A stretch of 64,000 nucleotides of DNA from Neoechinorhynchus agilis (Eukaryota > Acanthocephala): positions 7,378,001 through 7,442,000 of the forward strand of contig CM121343.1 in NCBI GenBank assembly GCA_051530055.1. The letters are read 5' to 3'. This document shows, piece after piece, positions 1 through 11,589 of the stretch. The notes beneath the pieces are model-generated. The model saw only the letters and a list, made by a program, of their open reading frames with translations, was not told where the DNA came from and ran no database searches. The translations under genes were made by a program, and so were the position numbers. Positions within the stretch are counted from its first letter, which is position 1. Each line of letters opens with the position of its first letter.

Positions 1-1
1 A

Positions 2-610
2 AATACTCATCTAGTACATGCCTATACCGTTTTGGATTGGCGAGTCGCCCCGCTGATTTTTTTTATTAAAAAATGGGCAAAACACAATGGAATCAATGAT
101 GCCCCCGAAGGCACATTTTCGAGCTACGCATTGTGTTTGTTAACGATCAGTTTCCTTCAAGTAAAATGCGTGCCTCCCGTGTTACCAAGTCTTCAGAAAA
201 TCCTACCTTCGATCTTTAATGCAACGAGGGACTTAAGAGAACTTGACGCTGAGCATGAACAAATGGGCCAGATTCTTATGCAGGAGCATAAATGGAAATC
301 AAAAAACGTCCAATCGGAAGGAGAACTTTTCCTTGGGTTTATAGAATATTATGCAGAATTTTCATTTAATTCCAGGATAGTATCGGTCCGCACGGGGAAT
401 GTACACGATTTTGATAGCCTTGATGAATTTGTATCAAAACAGGACCTATTCATGCCCGTACAAATGAATGTTGAAGAACCATTTGAACACTTGAACGTTA
501 CCAAAGGAATTACTCAAGATAAATATCGTAAAATTATTATGACATTTAAATCGACCGCACACTTTATCAGATCACATCGAAGTATAGAGGAACTCGTCGG
601 CTTAGAATGA
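2..610 (+). CDS. TENT2: TENT2/GLD-2-type cytoplasmic poly(A) polymerase, C-terminal part
   Basis: The reading frame is open from the left edge of the window to a TGA at 608-610, so this is the 3' exon of a longer gene. It encodes the end of a non-canonical poly(A) polymerase / terminal uridylyltransferase. The visible part starts with DWRVAPLIFFIKKWAKHNGI, continues through the conserved INDA and SSYALCL segments and the PPVLPSLQK motif, and then the PAP/25A-associated region ending in GELFLGFIEYYAEFSF. This order and wording fit GLD-2 (TENT2), which extends poly(A) tails of cytoplasmic mRNAs together with an RNA-binding partner. The catalytic aspartates lie upstream, outside the window. A poly(A) signal AATAAA sits at 633-638, 23 nt after the stop, so the gene ends normally. 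A sister TUTase/TENT family is the alternative; assignment to the family is firm, the exact paralogue less so. Confidence 0.85.
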   Translation, partial: NTHLVHAYTVLDWRVAPLIFFIKKWAKHNGINDAPEGTFSSYALCLLTISFLQVKCVPPVLPSLQKILPSIFNATRDLRELDAEHEQMGQILMQEHKWKSKNVQSEGELFLGFIEYYAEFSFNSRIVSVRTGNVHDFDSLDEFVSKQDLFMPVQMNVEEPFEHLNVTKGITQDKYRKIIMTFKSTAHFIRSHRSIEELVGLE

Positions 611-730
611 AGATTATTAGAGTGAGGATGCCAATAAATTAAGCTGGAATTGAGTTTGTGTTCAGAAAAGTCGATATCGGCAATAAAATTATTTCGTTTA
701 TGTAACAAGACTTAATAAGCTCATAGATTT

Positions 731-1360
731 ATGAGCGGCGCTTTTTCGGAGATGAAATCATTCACACCACCGCCTTTCTGGATCCCTCAGCTGCCGTCCG
801 GGTGTAACGGTCGAAAGGACGGATGCAGCGTCCCCCCCGTGCTGCAGAATTATGTTTTGTGGGAGGAATGCTTCAGATCTCGGATTGCCGGTGATTCGTC
901 TCAATCTCTTAGACAATTGACGACGCCAAAGGGAACGAAATAATGATTTCGACTCTGGTCCCTGTATTTGGTCTTTTTGCGCTTCCTCTGGTTTAATAGT
1001 GGCGAATTTTATGTTGCTGGCTGCGAATGGCGTCCCAGAAAAGGCATTTTCCATCTCGATACCGGAATACTGTTACATTGTCAGCTCTACGGCCATCGAG
1101 TCGGCAAAGATTGCTCGGCTCTCAGATGTTGGGCGCATTCACAGTATTCAGGGCACTGTTAAGGGAATTGCGTTCACTTGGGTGTGGCCGACAGACGGGA
1201 CCATGGCGTCCCGACGGATCCACGGTCGCTTCTCAACGGCAGCGATGGCAGGGACACTGCGACCCTTACTGTTTCGTCGGAGAGAGGCGATTGTGAGAAC
1301 GTTTAGCCGAGAACCCGATTTTCGATTACGAGAATCTGAAATGAAAGAGTTATAAATTCT
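731..1360 (-). mobile_element. LINE fragment, C-terminal (post-RT) end of ORF2, family B
   Basis: This block is a diverged copy of the sequence at 43541-44345 and, on the other strand, at 8530-9010. Shared landmarks include the stretch around 775-830 (ctgccgtccgggtgtaacgg) and the end near 1345 with the gagttataaattctcg motif. The minus-strand translation matches the tail of a LINE polyprotein that in other copies reads RPDGVTVF and WDAIRSQ. It is broken and not a host gene. Open frames on either strand here are remnants of this element. Confidence 0.6.
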
Positions 1361-1737
1361 CGCTATCAGGAGTGAATCCCGAGCTGGTTGTTAAATTAGA
1401 TAATTTTCTCCTTGGAGGAGCGAAATAAGTTATTCGAAGGTTTTGATGAGTGAACGTGATATTTTATTAGACATTTAAGGCAAAAAGGGACGTCTTGTAA
1501 GAAATGCATGAAGTTTAAGGACGACTTAATTAGGTTACTCAGCGCCAGGTTTGTTTTATCGCCAATTAATTTTGTATTTTGAAGGTTCCCTTGAGAGAAG
1601 CGACTGAACGTGGATTTCACTGTTCAAGTTTCTTTTTTTGAATTAGCGCGCGAAAGCATCACGATCGACAATTCTTTCGCGTGAAAAAGATTATCATTTG
1701 GTGCATTGCTTGCTGCTGGAGATCCGCTTGTTCCAAA
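1361..1737. other. intergenic, upstream of CCT2
   Basis: I see no supported gene, RNA or repeat here. The last 100 bases hold the putative promoter/5'UTR of CCT2; no TATA box or other element is clear. Confidence 0.4.
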
Positions 1738-3479
1738 ATGATGATTCCGATGAAGCCTAATTTGATTATGAAGGCTGGTGCCCAACAAGAGAAGGATGAT
1801 GTTTCTCGGGATTCTTGTTTTATTGGAGCATTGGCGATTGGTGACATTGTTCGAACAACTTTAGGACCTAAAGGAATGGACAAAGTTCTTCAAACTCGTG
1901 GTCAAGAAGATGCGATCCAAATCACGAACGACGGAGCAACTATTTTGAAATCCATTGGCGTTGACAATCCTGTTGCTAAGATATTGGTGGACCTTGCCCG
2001 AGTCCAGGATGATGAGGTTGGCGATGGGACTACTTCAGTAACTGTTCTTGCTTGTGAGTTGCTTCGTGTTGGCAGTGTGTTGATTGGACGAGGAATACAT
2101 CCACAAACGATTATCAGCGGTTGGCGTCTATCGCTCGAGGTTGCTTTAGATGCCCTCGAGAAGGCAGCTGAAGCTATTCCGGATTCTGAGGAAGGATTAA
2201 AACGTAAGCTTTTGAATATTGCATCGACAACATTGAGTTCGAAATTGCTCGGGCAATATAAAGCTCATTTTGCTGCTCTCTGTGTGGAGGCGGCATTTAG
2301 AATTCGATCTCATTGCAATTTAAGAGCGATAAAGATAATAAAAGTGAGTGGAAAGACCATGTCCGAGTCGTATGTGGACGATGGCTTCCTTCTTGAGAAG
2401 AAAGTCGGATTGAATCAACCGGAAAAGGTAGAGGAAGCGCGTGTTTTGATCGCCAATACTCCGATGGATACTGATAAGATAAAAGTGTTTGGAGGTAAAG
2501 TTAAAGTTGATAGTATTTCGAAAGTTGCTGAGATTGAGAGCGCAGAACGAGCCAAAATGGAAGCGAAAGTTAAGGCGATATGCGATACCGGATGCAACGT
2601 TTTCATTAATCGTCAACTTATTTACAATTATCCACAACAGTTGTTCGCGGACGCCGGTGTTATGGCAATCGAACATGCTGACTTTGACGGGGTTGAACGA
2701 TTGGCGCTTGTGTTGGGCGGCGATATCGTTTCGGTATTTGGAGATAAAAGCGATAATTTAAAGTTAGGACATTGTAAGAAAATCGAACAGGTTATGATGG
2801 GGCAGAAGCAAGTCTTGAAATTTAGTGGATTACAGCTTAAAGGTGCATGCACAATGGTACTATTTGGTTCCAATGATACTGTTTTGGATGAAGCTGAACG
2901 ATGTGTACACGACGCTTTGTGCGTATTAACAAGAATGCTCTCGAAAAATAGTGGTGACTTAAGAGTCGTCTATGGTGGAGGATGTTCTGAGATTTTGATG
3001 GCTAGAGCCGTATAATGCGACCTTTCAATATCATGGTCGGCTCGTCTTTTAACGAAAAATGATTCCTACCCCCAGGGGGCGGCTAATTTCCGAACTTTTT
3101 TCTTCTTAGTTCAAAATTGATTTGGTCGCCAATAGAATCAAGGGCCGAGTTAGTGGCTGGGAAACAAGCATTAGCTATGGAAGGATTCTCGACTGCTTTA
3201 AAGCAAATTCCAGTCATTATTGCGCAAAATGCAGGTTATGATAGTCAGCAACTTGTCACAGAGCTACGAGCTGCTCATGCTCATGGACAAACCTGTTTTG
3301 GACTCGATATGATCAATGGTACTATTGGTGACATGAAACAGTTAAATATTGACGAAAGCTATCTACTTAAAAGACAAATCGTCCGGAGTGCCGCAGAAGC
3401 AGCTGAAATGATCCTCAGAGTAGATCAAACAATTAAGGCTGCGCCTAGAAAGAGACCAAAGGATAAAAGGCACCATTAA
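1738..3479 (+). CDS. CCT2: T-complex protein 1 subunit beta (CCT2)
   Basis: This is a group II chaperonin subunit, one of eight in the cytosolic TRiC/CCT ring that folds actin, tubulin and other proteins. The start is the ATG at 1738 (second ATG at 1741). Exon 1 runs to 3009 and carries the ATP-site motifs TLGPKGMDK, NDGATILKSIGVDNP and VGDGTTSVTVLACELL, then TTLSSKLL, the beta-specific INRQLIYNYPQQLF and YGGGCSE. Exon 2 (about 3110-3479) carries NAGYDSQQLVTELRAAH, GLDMINGTIGDM and the terminal IKAAPRKR signature of CCT2. Total length is about 545 residues against about 535 usual for the family. The donor at 3010 (GTATAATG) and the polypyrimidine-backed AG at 3108-3109 give a one-base phase mismatch, so the junction is either elsewhere or there is an assembly indel. 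An AATAAA lies about 20 nt after the stop (near 3498). Identification is certain; the exon joint is not. Confidence 0.93.
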
Positions 3480-3639
3480 TTGTTTGGTTAGGCGAAAAAA
3501 TAAACCTAAATCGAATCGAGTATAGATTATTTCTTATATCTCTAACCAGCTAAGATTTCAGCATCACATGCTAGTGCTATGCTTCTTTTTTTAATCGTAA
3601 GGAACCAATCCTCGTGGTCTCAGTGTTTCTTTAAACTTT

Positions 3640-4530
3640 TCAAAGGCGTTCTGGTGTTCCTGGTTCCATTGCCAATTTTTACCTTTCTGTGTCAATTTTC
3701 AAAGCGCGTTGCAAAATCGATGAAATTCGGCGCAGAATCGTGCATGAAAATTAGCTAGGCCCTAGAATGCTCTCAGGTCTTTTGCATTCTTCGGTTCAGA
3801 AGCCTCTGTCAGCTCCATTGCTCTATCTTCCGAAGGTTTTATCTGCCGTTGTTTGATGATATGACCAAGATATTGCACTTCATCCCTTGAAAACTGACAT
3901 TTTTCTTCTTTTACTTTAATTCCTGCTTTGTTCGGCTTTCCGATAGCCTTCCAAAGTCGCTCTATGTGTTCTTCTTCCGACCTTACCGAGATTATGATAT
4001 CGTCCAAAGAAGCTCCTACCCCATCTATTCCTTGCAGCATCTCTGAAATGTAATTTTGAAAAATTGCTGATGCCGGTGAAATTTCAAATGGCAGTCGATT
4101 GTACTTAAAGAAACTATATTGTGTAGCAATCGTTAGTAGTCTACTTATTTGATCATCCACAGGAATCTGTGGATATGCGTCCCTCAGATCAATGGCGCTA
4201 TATTGTGTGCCACCCGCCAGTTTGCGCGTTAGTTCTTCGAATGTGGGCATGAAGTACGAATCAACTTGGAGTTGCTGATTAAGAGTTACACGGAAATCTT
4301 CACAAATTAGTACCTTCCCTCTGGTCTTCCAAACTACTACAATTGGCGTGACCCATTCTATTTCGTCTTGATTCGCATCTACTGATCTACTTCCGCTTTT
4401 AATGGATCCTGTAGTGCAAGCGGAATCCTTCTCGCACCACATACGCATTGTTCGGCGTCCTCCTTCAGAACCAAGCTTGCTTCGAAATTCTTTATCTTAT
4501 CTGATTCATTGTTGAACACTGAAAGGATCG
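3640..4530 (-). mobile_element. Gypsy-type LTR retrotransposon fragment (reverse transcriptase)
   Basis: The minus strand between about 3762 and 4448 encodes a reverse-transcriptase palm and fingers of the Ty3/Gypsy kind, recognisable from YSAIDLRDAYPQIPVD, FKYNRLPFEISPA and the following DD box and YLGHIIKQ. Gag, protease, integrase and LTRs are not visible around it. It is a broken fossil with several lesions and no flanking repeats that would date it. Confidence 0.8.
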
Positions 4531-4577
4531 ATTTCTTCAATTTTGCGCATAATGCTTCGCTTTTATGATCATTTAAT

Positions 4578-6770
4578 TTTAGACAATCCCTTTCTTGTCC
4601 GGTTTATTTATTTAGGCATAACGCCAAACCAATTACATCAGAGAAGTGATATAACCACATAGTCTCTAATGCACGGTTAAGAGTTTGTACATTCCTCCGG
4701 ATCCTCAGATACCTCCAGGAGGCGAGACTCATCAGTGAGTTTCCTCCCTTCAGCGGTATTTCGTCCCCTTTGGCTGTGCGTCATTGGTGGTAACGGATTC
4801 GAACCACTTGACCCCTTATCCGGATCATGGGCATTAGTCCACTTGACCACCTCGACACAACTACGAAATGTCAAACTCAGCCAGTTCATCGGCTCAGGGA
4901 TAGCGCCGTGTTCTATATTTTTAAGTTTCACTGGCAAGCCGGTATGTTATGATCATTCAATTTTAGACAATCCCTTTCTTGTCCGGCTTATTTATTTAGG
5001 CATAACGCCAAACCAATTACATCAGAGAAGTGATATAACCACATAGTCTCTAATGCACGGTTAAGAGTTTGTACATTCCTCCGGATCCTCAGATACCTCC
5101 AGGAGGCGGGACTCATCAGTGAGTTTCCTCCCTTCAGCGGTATTTCGTCCCCTTTGGCTGTGCGTCATTGGTGGTAACGGATTCGAACCACTTGACCCCT
5201 TATCGGGATCATGGGCATTAGTCCACTTGACCACCTCGACACAACTACGAAATTTCAAACTCAGCCAGTTCATCGGCTCAGGGATAGCGCCGTGTTCTAT
5301 ATTAAGTTTCACTGGCAAGCCGGTATGTTATGATCATTCAATTTTAGACAATCCCTTTCTTGTCCGGCATTTTTAGGCATAAAGCCAAACCAATTACATC
5401 AGAGAAGTGATATAACCACATAGTCTCTAATGCACGGTTAAGAGTTTGTACATTCCTCCGGATCCTCAGATACCTCCAGGAGGCGGGACTCATCAGTGAG
5501 TTTCCTCCCTTCAGCGGTATTTCGTCCCCTTTGGCTGTGCGTCATTGGTGGTAACGGATTCGAACCACTTGACCCCTAATCGGGATCACGGGCATTAGTC
5601 CACTTGACCACCTCGACACAACTACGAAATGTCAAACTCAGCCAGTTCATCGGCTCAGGGATAGCGCCGTGTTCTATTTTTTAAGTTTTACTGGCAAGCC
5701 GGTATGTAGTCATTCAATTTTAGACAATCCCTTTCTTGTCCGGCTTATTTATTTAGGCATAAAGCCAAACCAATTACATCAGAGAAGTGATATAACCACA
5801 TAGTCTCTAATGCACGGTTAAGAGTTTGTACATTCCTCCGGATCCTCAGATACCTCCAGGAGGCGGGACTCATCAGTGAGTTTCCTCCCTTCAGCGGTAT
5901 TTCGTCCCCTTTGGCTGTGCGTCATTGGTGGTAACGGATTCGAACCACTTGACCCCTAATCGGGATCATGGGCATTAGTCCACTTGACCACCTCGACACA
6001 ACTACGAAATGTCAAACTCAGCCAGTTCATCGGCTCAGGGATAGCGCCGTGTTCTATATTTTTAAGTTTCACTGGCAAGCCGGTATGTTATGATCATTCA
6101 ATTTTAGACAATCCCTTTCTTGTCCGGCTTATTTATTTAGGCATAAAGCCAAACCAATTACATCAGAGAAGTGATATAACCACATAGTCTCTAATGACGG
6201 TTAAGAGTTTGTACATTCCTCCGGATCCTCAGATACCTCCAGGAGGCGGGACTCATCAGTGAGTTTCCTCCCTTCAGCGGTATTTCGTCCCCTTTGGCTG
6301 TGCGTCATTGGTGGTAACGGATTCGAACCACTTGACCCCTAATCGGGATCATGGGCATTAGTCCACTTGACCACCTCGACACAACTACGAAATGTCAAAC
6401 TCAGCCAGTTCATCAGATAGCCGTGTTCATATTTTTAAGTTTACTGGCAAGCCGGTATGTTATATCATTCAATTTTAGACAATCCCTTTCTTGTCCCATT
6501 TATTTAGGCATAACGCCAAACCAATTACATCAGAGAAGTGATATAACCACATAGTCTCTAATGCACGGTTAAGAGTTTGTACATTCCTCCGGATCCTCAG
6601 ATACCTCCAGAAGGCGGGACTCATCAGTGAGTTTCCTCCCTTCAGCGGTATTTCGTCCCCTTTGGCTGTGCGTCATTGGTGGTAACGGATTCGAACTACT
6701 TGACCCCTTATCGGGATCATGGGCATTAGTCCACTTGACCACCTCGACACAACTACGATACCGGCTTGCC
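4578..6770 (-). repeat. tandem array of ~380 bp unit containing a tRNA-like (SINE) promoter module, six copies
   Basis: A unit of 368-384 bp is repeated six times; the marker aagagtttgtacattcctcc starts at 4679, 5063, 5440, 5820, 6203 and 6571. Copies are nearly identical apart from small indels. Read on the minus strand each unit holds a tRNA-like segment with an A box (tggtcaagtgg) and, about 40 bases later, a perfect B box (ggttcgaatcc). Paralogous tRNA-like units occur at 11790-11990 (-) and 59750-59850 (+), so the unit is a tRNA-derived SINE that became tandemly amplified. Open frames of 60-100 codons seen here repeat with the unit and are not genes. Confidence 0.8.
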
Positions 6771-6836
6771 AGTAAAACTTAAAAATATAGAACACGGCGC
6801 TATCCCTGAGCCGATGAACTGGCTGAGTTTGACATT
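6757..6836 (+). repeat. inverted copy of part of the 380-bp unit closing the array
   Basis: From about 6757 the sequence accggcttgccagtaaaact through gaactggctgagtttgacat is the reverse complement of the segment that in each unit follows the tRNA-like part (for example 5639-5702). The array therefore ends in an inverted copy of itself and can fold back. Confidence 0.75.
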
Positions 6837-6839
6837 CCG

Positions 6840-7304
6840 GGAATCGGTACTTTAAGATTCCTCGCACCGCCACATTGACGTCTTCTTTTACAAATGACAT
6901 CCTATTAAAACTTGTGAAGGCCTTCTAAGAACCGGGTCTCTATTTTGGGATCATTGCAGTTAATGAATTAAATCTTATAATGCAATTAAATACAGTGAAA
7001 GAACAAATTAGACTCCCAGAAAATTCTGAAAAGCGAATTATATTAGTCTTTATGCCCGAGAAGACATTGGCAAAAAACTTAACTACAGAATCATCTTCAA
7101 ATTTGAAAAGAAATTCGCTAGAAGAGCAATGGATAGTCTATGAAAGACTAAATTAGCTGACGGTATAGACTTTTAGCGAACTTGGAGAAAAGGTTTAAAA
7201 GGCCTAAATGCAAGACCGAATGATTAATGTGATGTACCTGAAGAACTTTCCGCCTAAAATCAACAATCCTTCGTCACAAAAGAGGAAATTTGAGCCATGA
7301 AATT
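6840..7304. other. intergenic with an uncharacterised 66-codon open stretch
   Basis: A plus-strand frame is open from 6956 to a TAG at 7154-7156 and begins right after a ttgcag that could be a splice acceptor. Its translation (for example EKRIILVFMPEKTLAKN) matches nothing I recognise. It may be an exon remnant or chance; nothing else is visible. Confidence 0.25.
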
Positions 7305-7880
7305 GTCTATTGTAATTTAGGTCGCTTGTTGACCAAATCCTAGAGACGAATGCACTAAAGTCGACTGATTGAATCGGAATCATTTTATCAATTCGATTGT
7401 TCACTTTCCAATGAAGGCTTGCAGACCTCCAGCAATACAAATATAAAAACAATCGAATCGATAAAATGACTTTGATTCAAAAAAATTTATTCGTCAAAGG
7501 CAACCCATGGATCGACCGCCGTCGCTGAATAACCAAAGCAACATTCTATAGTTAAGTATCCGTTTTTTATTTGAGGTCACAATCCGATCCACTGCATGGA
7601 TTTGTTGGCCCAGTCTGCTGAGGAAATCCACTCAAAGGGTAATCTCAACAGGATTTTCAAGAATACACAGCGGAATTTTAGGCGTTGTTCTGGAGGCCTT
7701 CCTCTGACTTTGATTCAATCAATGGATTTAATACATAATAATAACATGCTTTATTGATTTTTGTGTTTAAGAAATTAAACCTATATACCTTTTGGTCCTC
7801 ATAAATACACAGATATTCTGTTGTCCGTTCTTAACGCGATCTCTCGAGTGTTGTTGACAAGCAACCTAGACAACAATCTA
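7305..7880. mobile_element. degraded TIR (MITE-like) element, same family as 20200-20718
   Basis: The left end near 7310 (atttaggtcgcttgttgacc, then gacgaatgcactaaagtcga) and the right end near 7829-7878 (taacgcgatctctcgagtgt, then caacctagacaac) match the left and right terminal inverted repeats of the better preserved element at 20200-20718. The interior is unrelated. No transposase frame is present, so it is non-autonomous or decayed. Confidence 0.55.
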
Positions 7881-7995
7881 ACCACCCGAATGTAATATTC
7901 AAAAAAAAAGATGACCTCATCATGAAATCAGCGAGTGAACGTTGCCAACACTCATCATAAAAAGAACCAATCAATTATTTGGATCTATGGAAGCA

Positions 7996-8520
<525 letters not shown>

Positions 8521-8529
8521 TCAGCTGTC

Positions 8530-9010
8530 GGACGAGACCTGGCCCCAAGCGTCCTTGCTTGTCTCGTCCGGCGGTTTGGGTATCCGAAAAGCAATCGATA
8601 TATCTCTGTCAGCTTATTTGGGAACGTATGAAGCAAGCCGCAAAATAGTTCAGTCTTTTCTTGGCGAGAATTACACTTTGAATAAGGATTTCGTGGAGGC
8701 ACTTAATCTTTGGTGTGGAGATTCAGACAGCGAGCAGGTCCCCGTCAATGGTTGCATACAATCAGTTTGAGACTAACTTCTGGTAGCGAGAATTCATAAC
8801 TCTTTAATTTCAGATTCTTGTGACCTAATGAACCGAACTCGATTGGCGACAGTCTCTAAAAGGGAATCGGGTGCTTGGCTCAATGCTATCCCAATCACTT
8901 CTTTGGGTAACCTTCTCTCCGACGAGACAATAAGGACTGCAGTGTCGCTAAGACTTGGAGTGGTCTGCGCATTCGCTTCAGTCCAATTTTAACGGCTGGT
9001 ACCTGGCACC
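8530..9010 (+). mobile_element. LINE fragment, ORF2 C-terminal region, family B
   Basis: The plus strand encodes the well-known post-RT region of a LINE: GGLGIRKAIDISLSAYLGTY near 8570, then KDFVEALNLW, and near 8860-8950 a frame reading SGAWLNAIPITSLGNLLSD. The same region occurs reversed at 43541-44345 and 731-1360. Frame changes show that it is dead. Confidence 0.75.
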
Positions 9011-9475
9011 ACAAACCTAACACTGACATCTTGCGAGGTCGATGACGTGGAGAAAAGTTTCAATTCTATGGATTCGACTGAAGGGATTAAGGTGACGCGA
9101 GACATCATCAGATTATCTACGGTTCCCCAATTTTCGTTTCGGAGTTAATTCGGTTAATGATTTAATTTAGTATAGAAAAAGGATAGCCACGCATCAAGAT
9201 TCCCATCATTTTTCGGTGATGAAACCTACAATTTATGCTGCGATGCACAGAGCAGTACTGATTTGTTCATTGTCAATACATCGAAGTGGGAAGTTGTTCC
9301 CGCTGGTTGAGCAATTCTGGGCTTTGTCGAGCTGGTGTCCAGAACTCTCCATCGCATTGTCTTCGGAAACGCCATCCGTTTATCTTCGACAAAAAGGTAC
9401 ATATTTGGAATCAGCAAGTCTTGATAGTTACGATAGACGCCGCTAGGACGTTTTTTCAAAATTATTCAACCCTAA
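9011..9475. other. intergenic, no assigned gene
   Basis: Two overlapping open frames of about 76 codons occur on opposite strands (9216-9446 and 9226-9459). Neither resembles a known protein. Given LINE pieces on both sides, they are probably mobile-element debris. Confidence 0.3.
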
Positions 9476-9477
9476 CA

Positions 9478-10230
9478 TCAGCAGATCCCACTCTGACAAC
9501 ATAAATGACCCCTCCTTGGTACCATTGCTGGCGTCTTTCGCTCCCCGGCCTCTCGACCAGAGTCCTCCTTGCTCCAAATTGACTCTATGATTGAGCTCAT
9601 AAATTCCACAAATTCGCACCATTTCTTAATTGCAAGGGACTTCAATAATCTATTTCCTCTTCTACCCTCTCTCTCCCCGCGAACTCTGACCATTCTTCTG
9701 CCCTTATCACTCCCTCCACCTCAGCGTATGAAATCTCCTCGTTTTCTCGTCTGGGATAAACGTGATCATCATATCCAAAATTTTATAAAGTTGTTCAACT
9801 ATAATATTCGCACATTCCACTCTAACAACACAAATGGCCCTTCCTTGGACATGTCCTCCCTAACCTCAATCATAGAGAATTCCCTAGCTTCGGCAATTCC
9901 CAAGAAATTCATTAGAATCTCCAACCGCGACCCTCTATGGATAACCCACATTCTGAAACTTTTACAAAGGCAAGCTTCTAGGTCCCATCGCAATAACTCC
10001 CACTCTCCCCGTTTACAAAAGGCATTTACGAATGAAATACTTCTCGCCCGCAAAAATTTCCTTTCCTCTAAAATTTGATCAGGTGGCAACTCAACATGGT
10101 GGCGGGCCGTCAAAAACGCTCTTAGTATACACCACCCGGATCCCTTCCCTAATTTGACCTCCACTGAATTAAAACAAGTTCTAGATTCCATGAATCAGAA
10201 CCTCTGCCCTGACTCAGTTTAAAATCACTG
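9478..10230 (+). mobile_element. LINE fragment, endonuclease-RT linker region, family A
   Basis: The plus strand encodes a run including WDKRDHHIQNFIKLFN, KKFIRISNRDPLWITHILKL and ILLARKNFLSSKI, then in another frame DPFPNLTSTELKQVLDSMN. The same segments occur in the LINE at 35118-36965 (KMIRISNRDPPWFSPLLKSL, LLHARKNFLF) and at 12950-13110. It is a decayed internal piece of a non-LTR retrotransposon lying between the endonuclease and the reverse transcriptase. Confidence 0.75.
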
Positions 10231-10239
10231 ATCAACTTC

Positions 10240-10560
10240 AGTCACCACACAATCTTTTACGCCCACACCTGAAGCTTCTGTCAACTCGATAATACTCCCC
10301 TCAGTTTCATCATATGAAGTACTAAAGTATCTCATGAAATTACCTGAACCATACAAGGTTCTTCGGCGAAACGAAAAGTTTTCCACGGTGGATTATGGTG
10401 GAAAGCCCGAAAATGTAACGATCAATCGCCTCAAACAAGATTATATCGATCCAACAGCACTTGTCCTACTCGCTCAGCCTCTTAAGCGAAGTAGACCACT
10501 TTAAAAAACCAAAAGACCGAAACAAACCTTGTTGGGGGGAGCTATGTGGCGTAGTGATGT
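10240..10560 (+). mobile_element. Gypsy-type LTR retrotransposon fragment (end of pol)
   Basis: The translation contains YKVLRRNEKFSTVDYGG and NVTINRLKQDYIDPT, the typical C-terminal tail of Gypsy integrase. A relative sits at 18871-19480 on the minus strand. It is a short broken fossil joined directly to LINE family A sequence; LTRs are not evident. Confidence 0.7.
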
Positions 10561-10589
10561 CTCCGCGTTTTGTTGAATAATTAAAACAT

Positions 10590-10745
10590 GTTTTGAGGCG
10601 ATGGTGGATTACCATTTACCGATGCCTTCTACAAATCCGATATTTCGGCACAATCGTGTTCCTTTATCAAGGTTGTTTAGACACAAGATTTTGCCGAAAT
10701 ATCGAATTTAAAAAAATTCCTTCAATTTCTCTGCCACAAACATGA
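10590..10745. repeat. fold-back (hairpin) repeat with Penelope-tail-like arms
   Basis: The arm ccgatatttcggcacaatcg near 10636 is matched in inverse by acacaagattttgccgaaat near 10681. The same gccgaaatatcgg arm occurs at 25050-25175, at 52130-52325 and in every unit of the 162-bp satellite. Confidence 0.6.
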
Positions 10746-11589
10746 ATAACTCAAACTACAAACGGATATTATTTCTTTGTTATTTATATTGGACCTTCGG
10801 CTTAAAAATGATCAATCTTGTCATTAATTTTCACTTTCCAGTCGAATAATGGGTCAAATCAATAATTCAGTGTTGCCATGGAAACAAAAAACTATTTAAA
10901 TCTACTTTCACTAGGTTGGCAAATACGGATAAAACGAATTGACGGTTCTAAGGAGTCTGATTTGAGTAAGCTGCCAAGTGAGAAATGCAATGCTTGCGAG
11001 CGCTCATGTCAAAGACCAAGGGATATCCACATGATTAAATACAAAATATAATCACAGTATCATCCAAGGAGATCTTATTAAATGAGTTGACGGCAGTAAA
11101 GGTTGCTGAGATTGAAGAAATTCCTAATAATCTCAACACTGCGAAATCAGCATTGGTAAAATCTAAAGAGGATCAAACTGGTAAATTCGAAAAATCAAAA
11201 GAGTTCGTTATTGAAGCGAAAGGTTTATAGTTGAAAAAGACAAAAAGAATTATTGAATGAGGAAATAATGCTATTAACTGATAGCATTATGAAAAATATT
11301 CAATTGCTGAACAAGCTGCTGTTAAGAAGAATGAAATAGAAAAGAGGGATATGAAAAATGATTTAACAAAAAAACATTGTAAGCCCTACGCTGATTTCTT
11401 AAATATATAAAATATTTTACTTGACCGCCATTGTTGTGTAAAGATGGATTTATTCACCGACGTTTTGGCACTTCGTTACAACACAAATCCGGCCCGGCTC
11501 CGTTAGATTGCGTTAAAATTTGCTTTGTGTATTTATCGCTTGCTTTTTAAGTTATAATAACAAAACATTTTATTAATAAACAAAGAAAA
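10746..11589 (+). other. intergenic with decayed coiled-coil-like coding stretch
   Basis: Between about 11068 and 11230 a plus-strand frame reads ILLNELTAVKVAEIEEIP, then KSALVKSKEDQTGKFEKSKE, rich in charged residues as in a coiled coil. It ends in stops, and similar lysine/glutamate-rich text continues in broken form to about 11400. It could be a pseudogene fragment; I cannot name it. The rest shows nothing. Confidence 0.25.

Noticed and set aside
758-1355. Overlapping frames of 64-118 codons on both strands as host genes
   Set aside because: The sequence is a dispersed copy of a LINE tail seen at two other places in the window.
4790-4880. A genuine tRNA gene
   Set aside because: A and B boxes are good, but the acceptor and anticodon stems do not pair well and the segment is embedded in a larger repeated unit, so a tRNA-derived SINE is the better call.
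4677-6900. Repeated open frames of 60-100 codons on both strands
   Set aside because: They recur with the 380-bp unit and change with its small indels; they overlap tRNA-like promoter boxes and resemble no protein.
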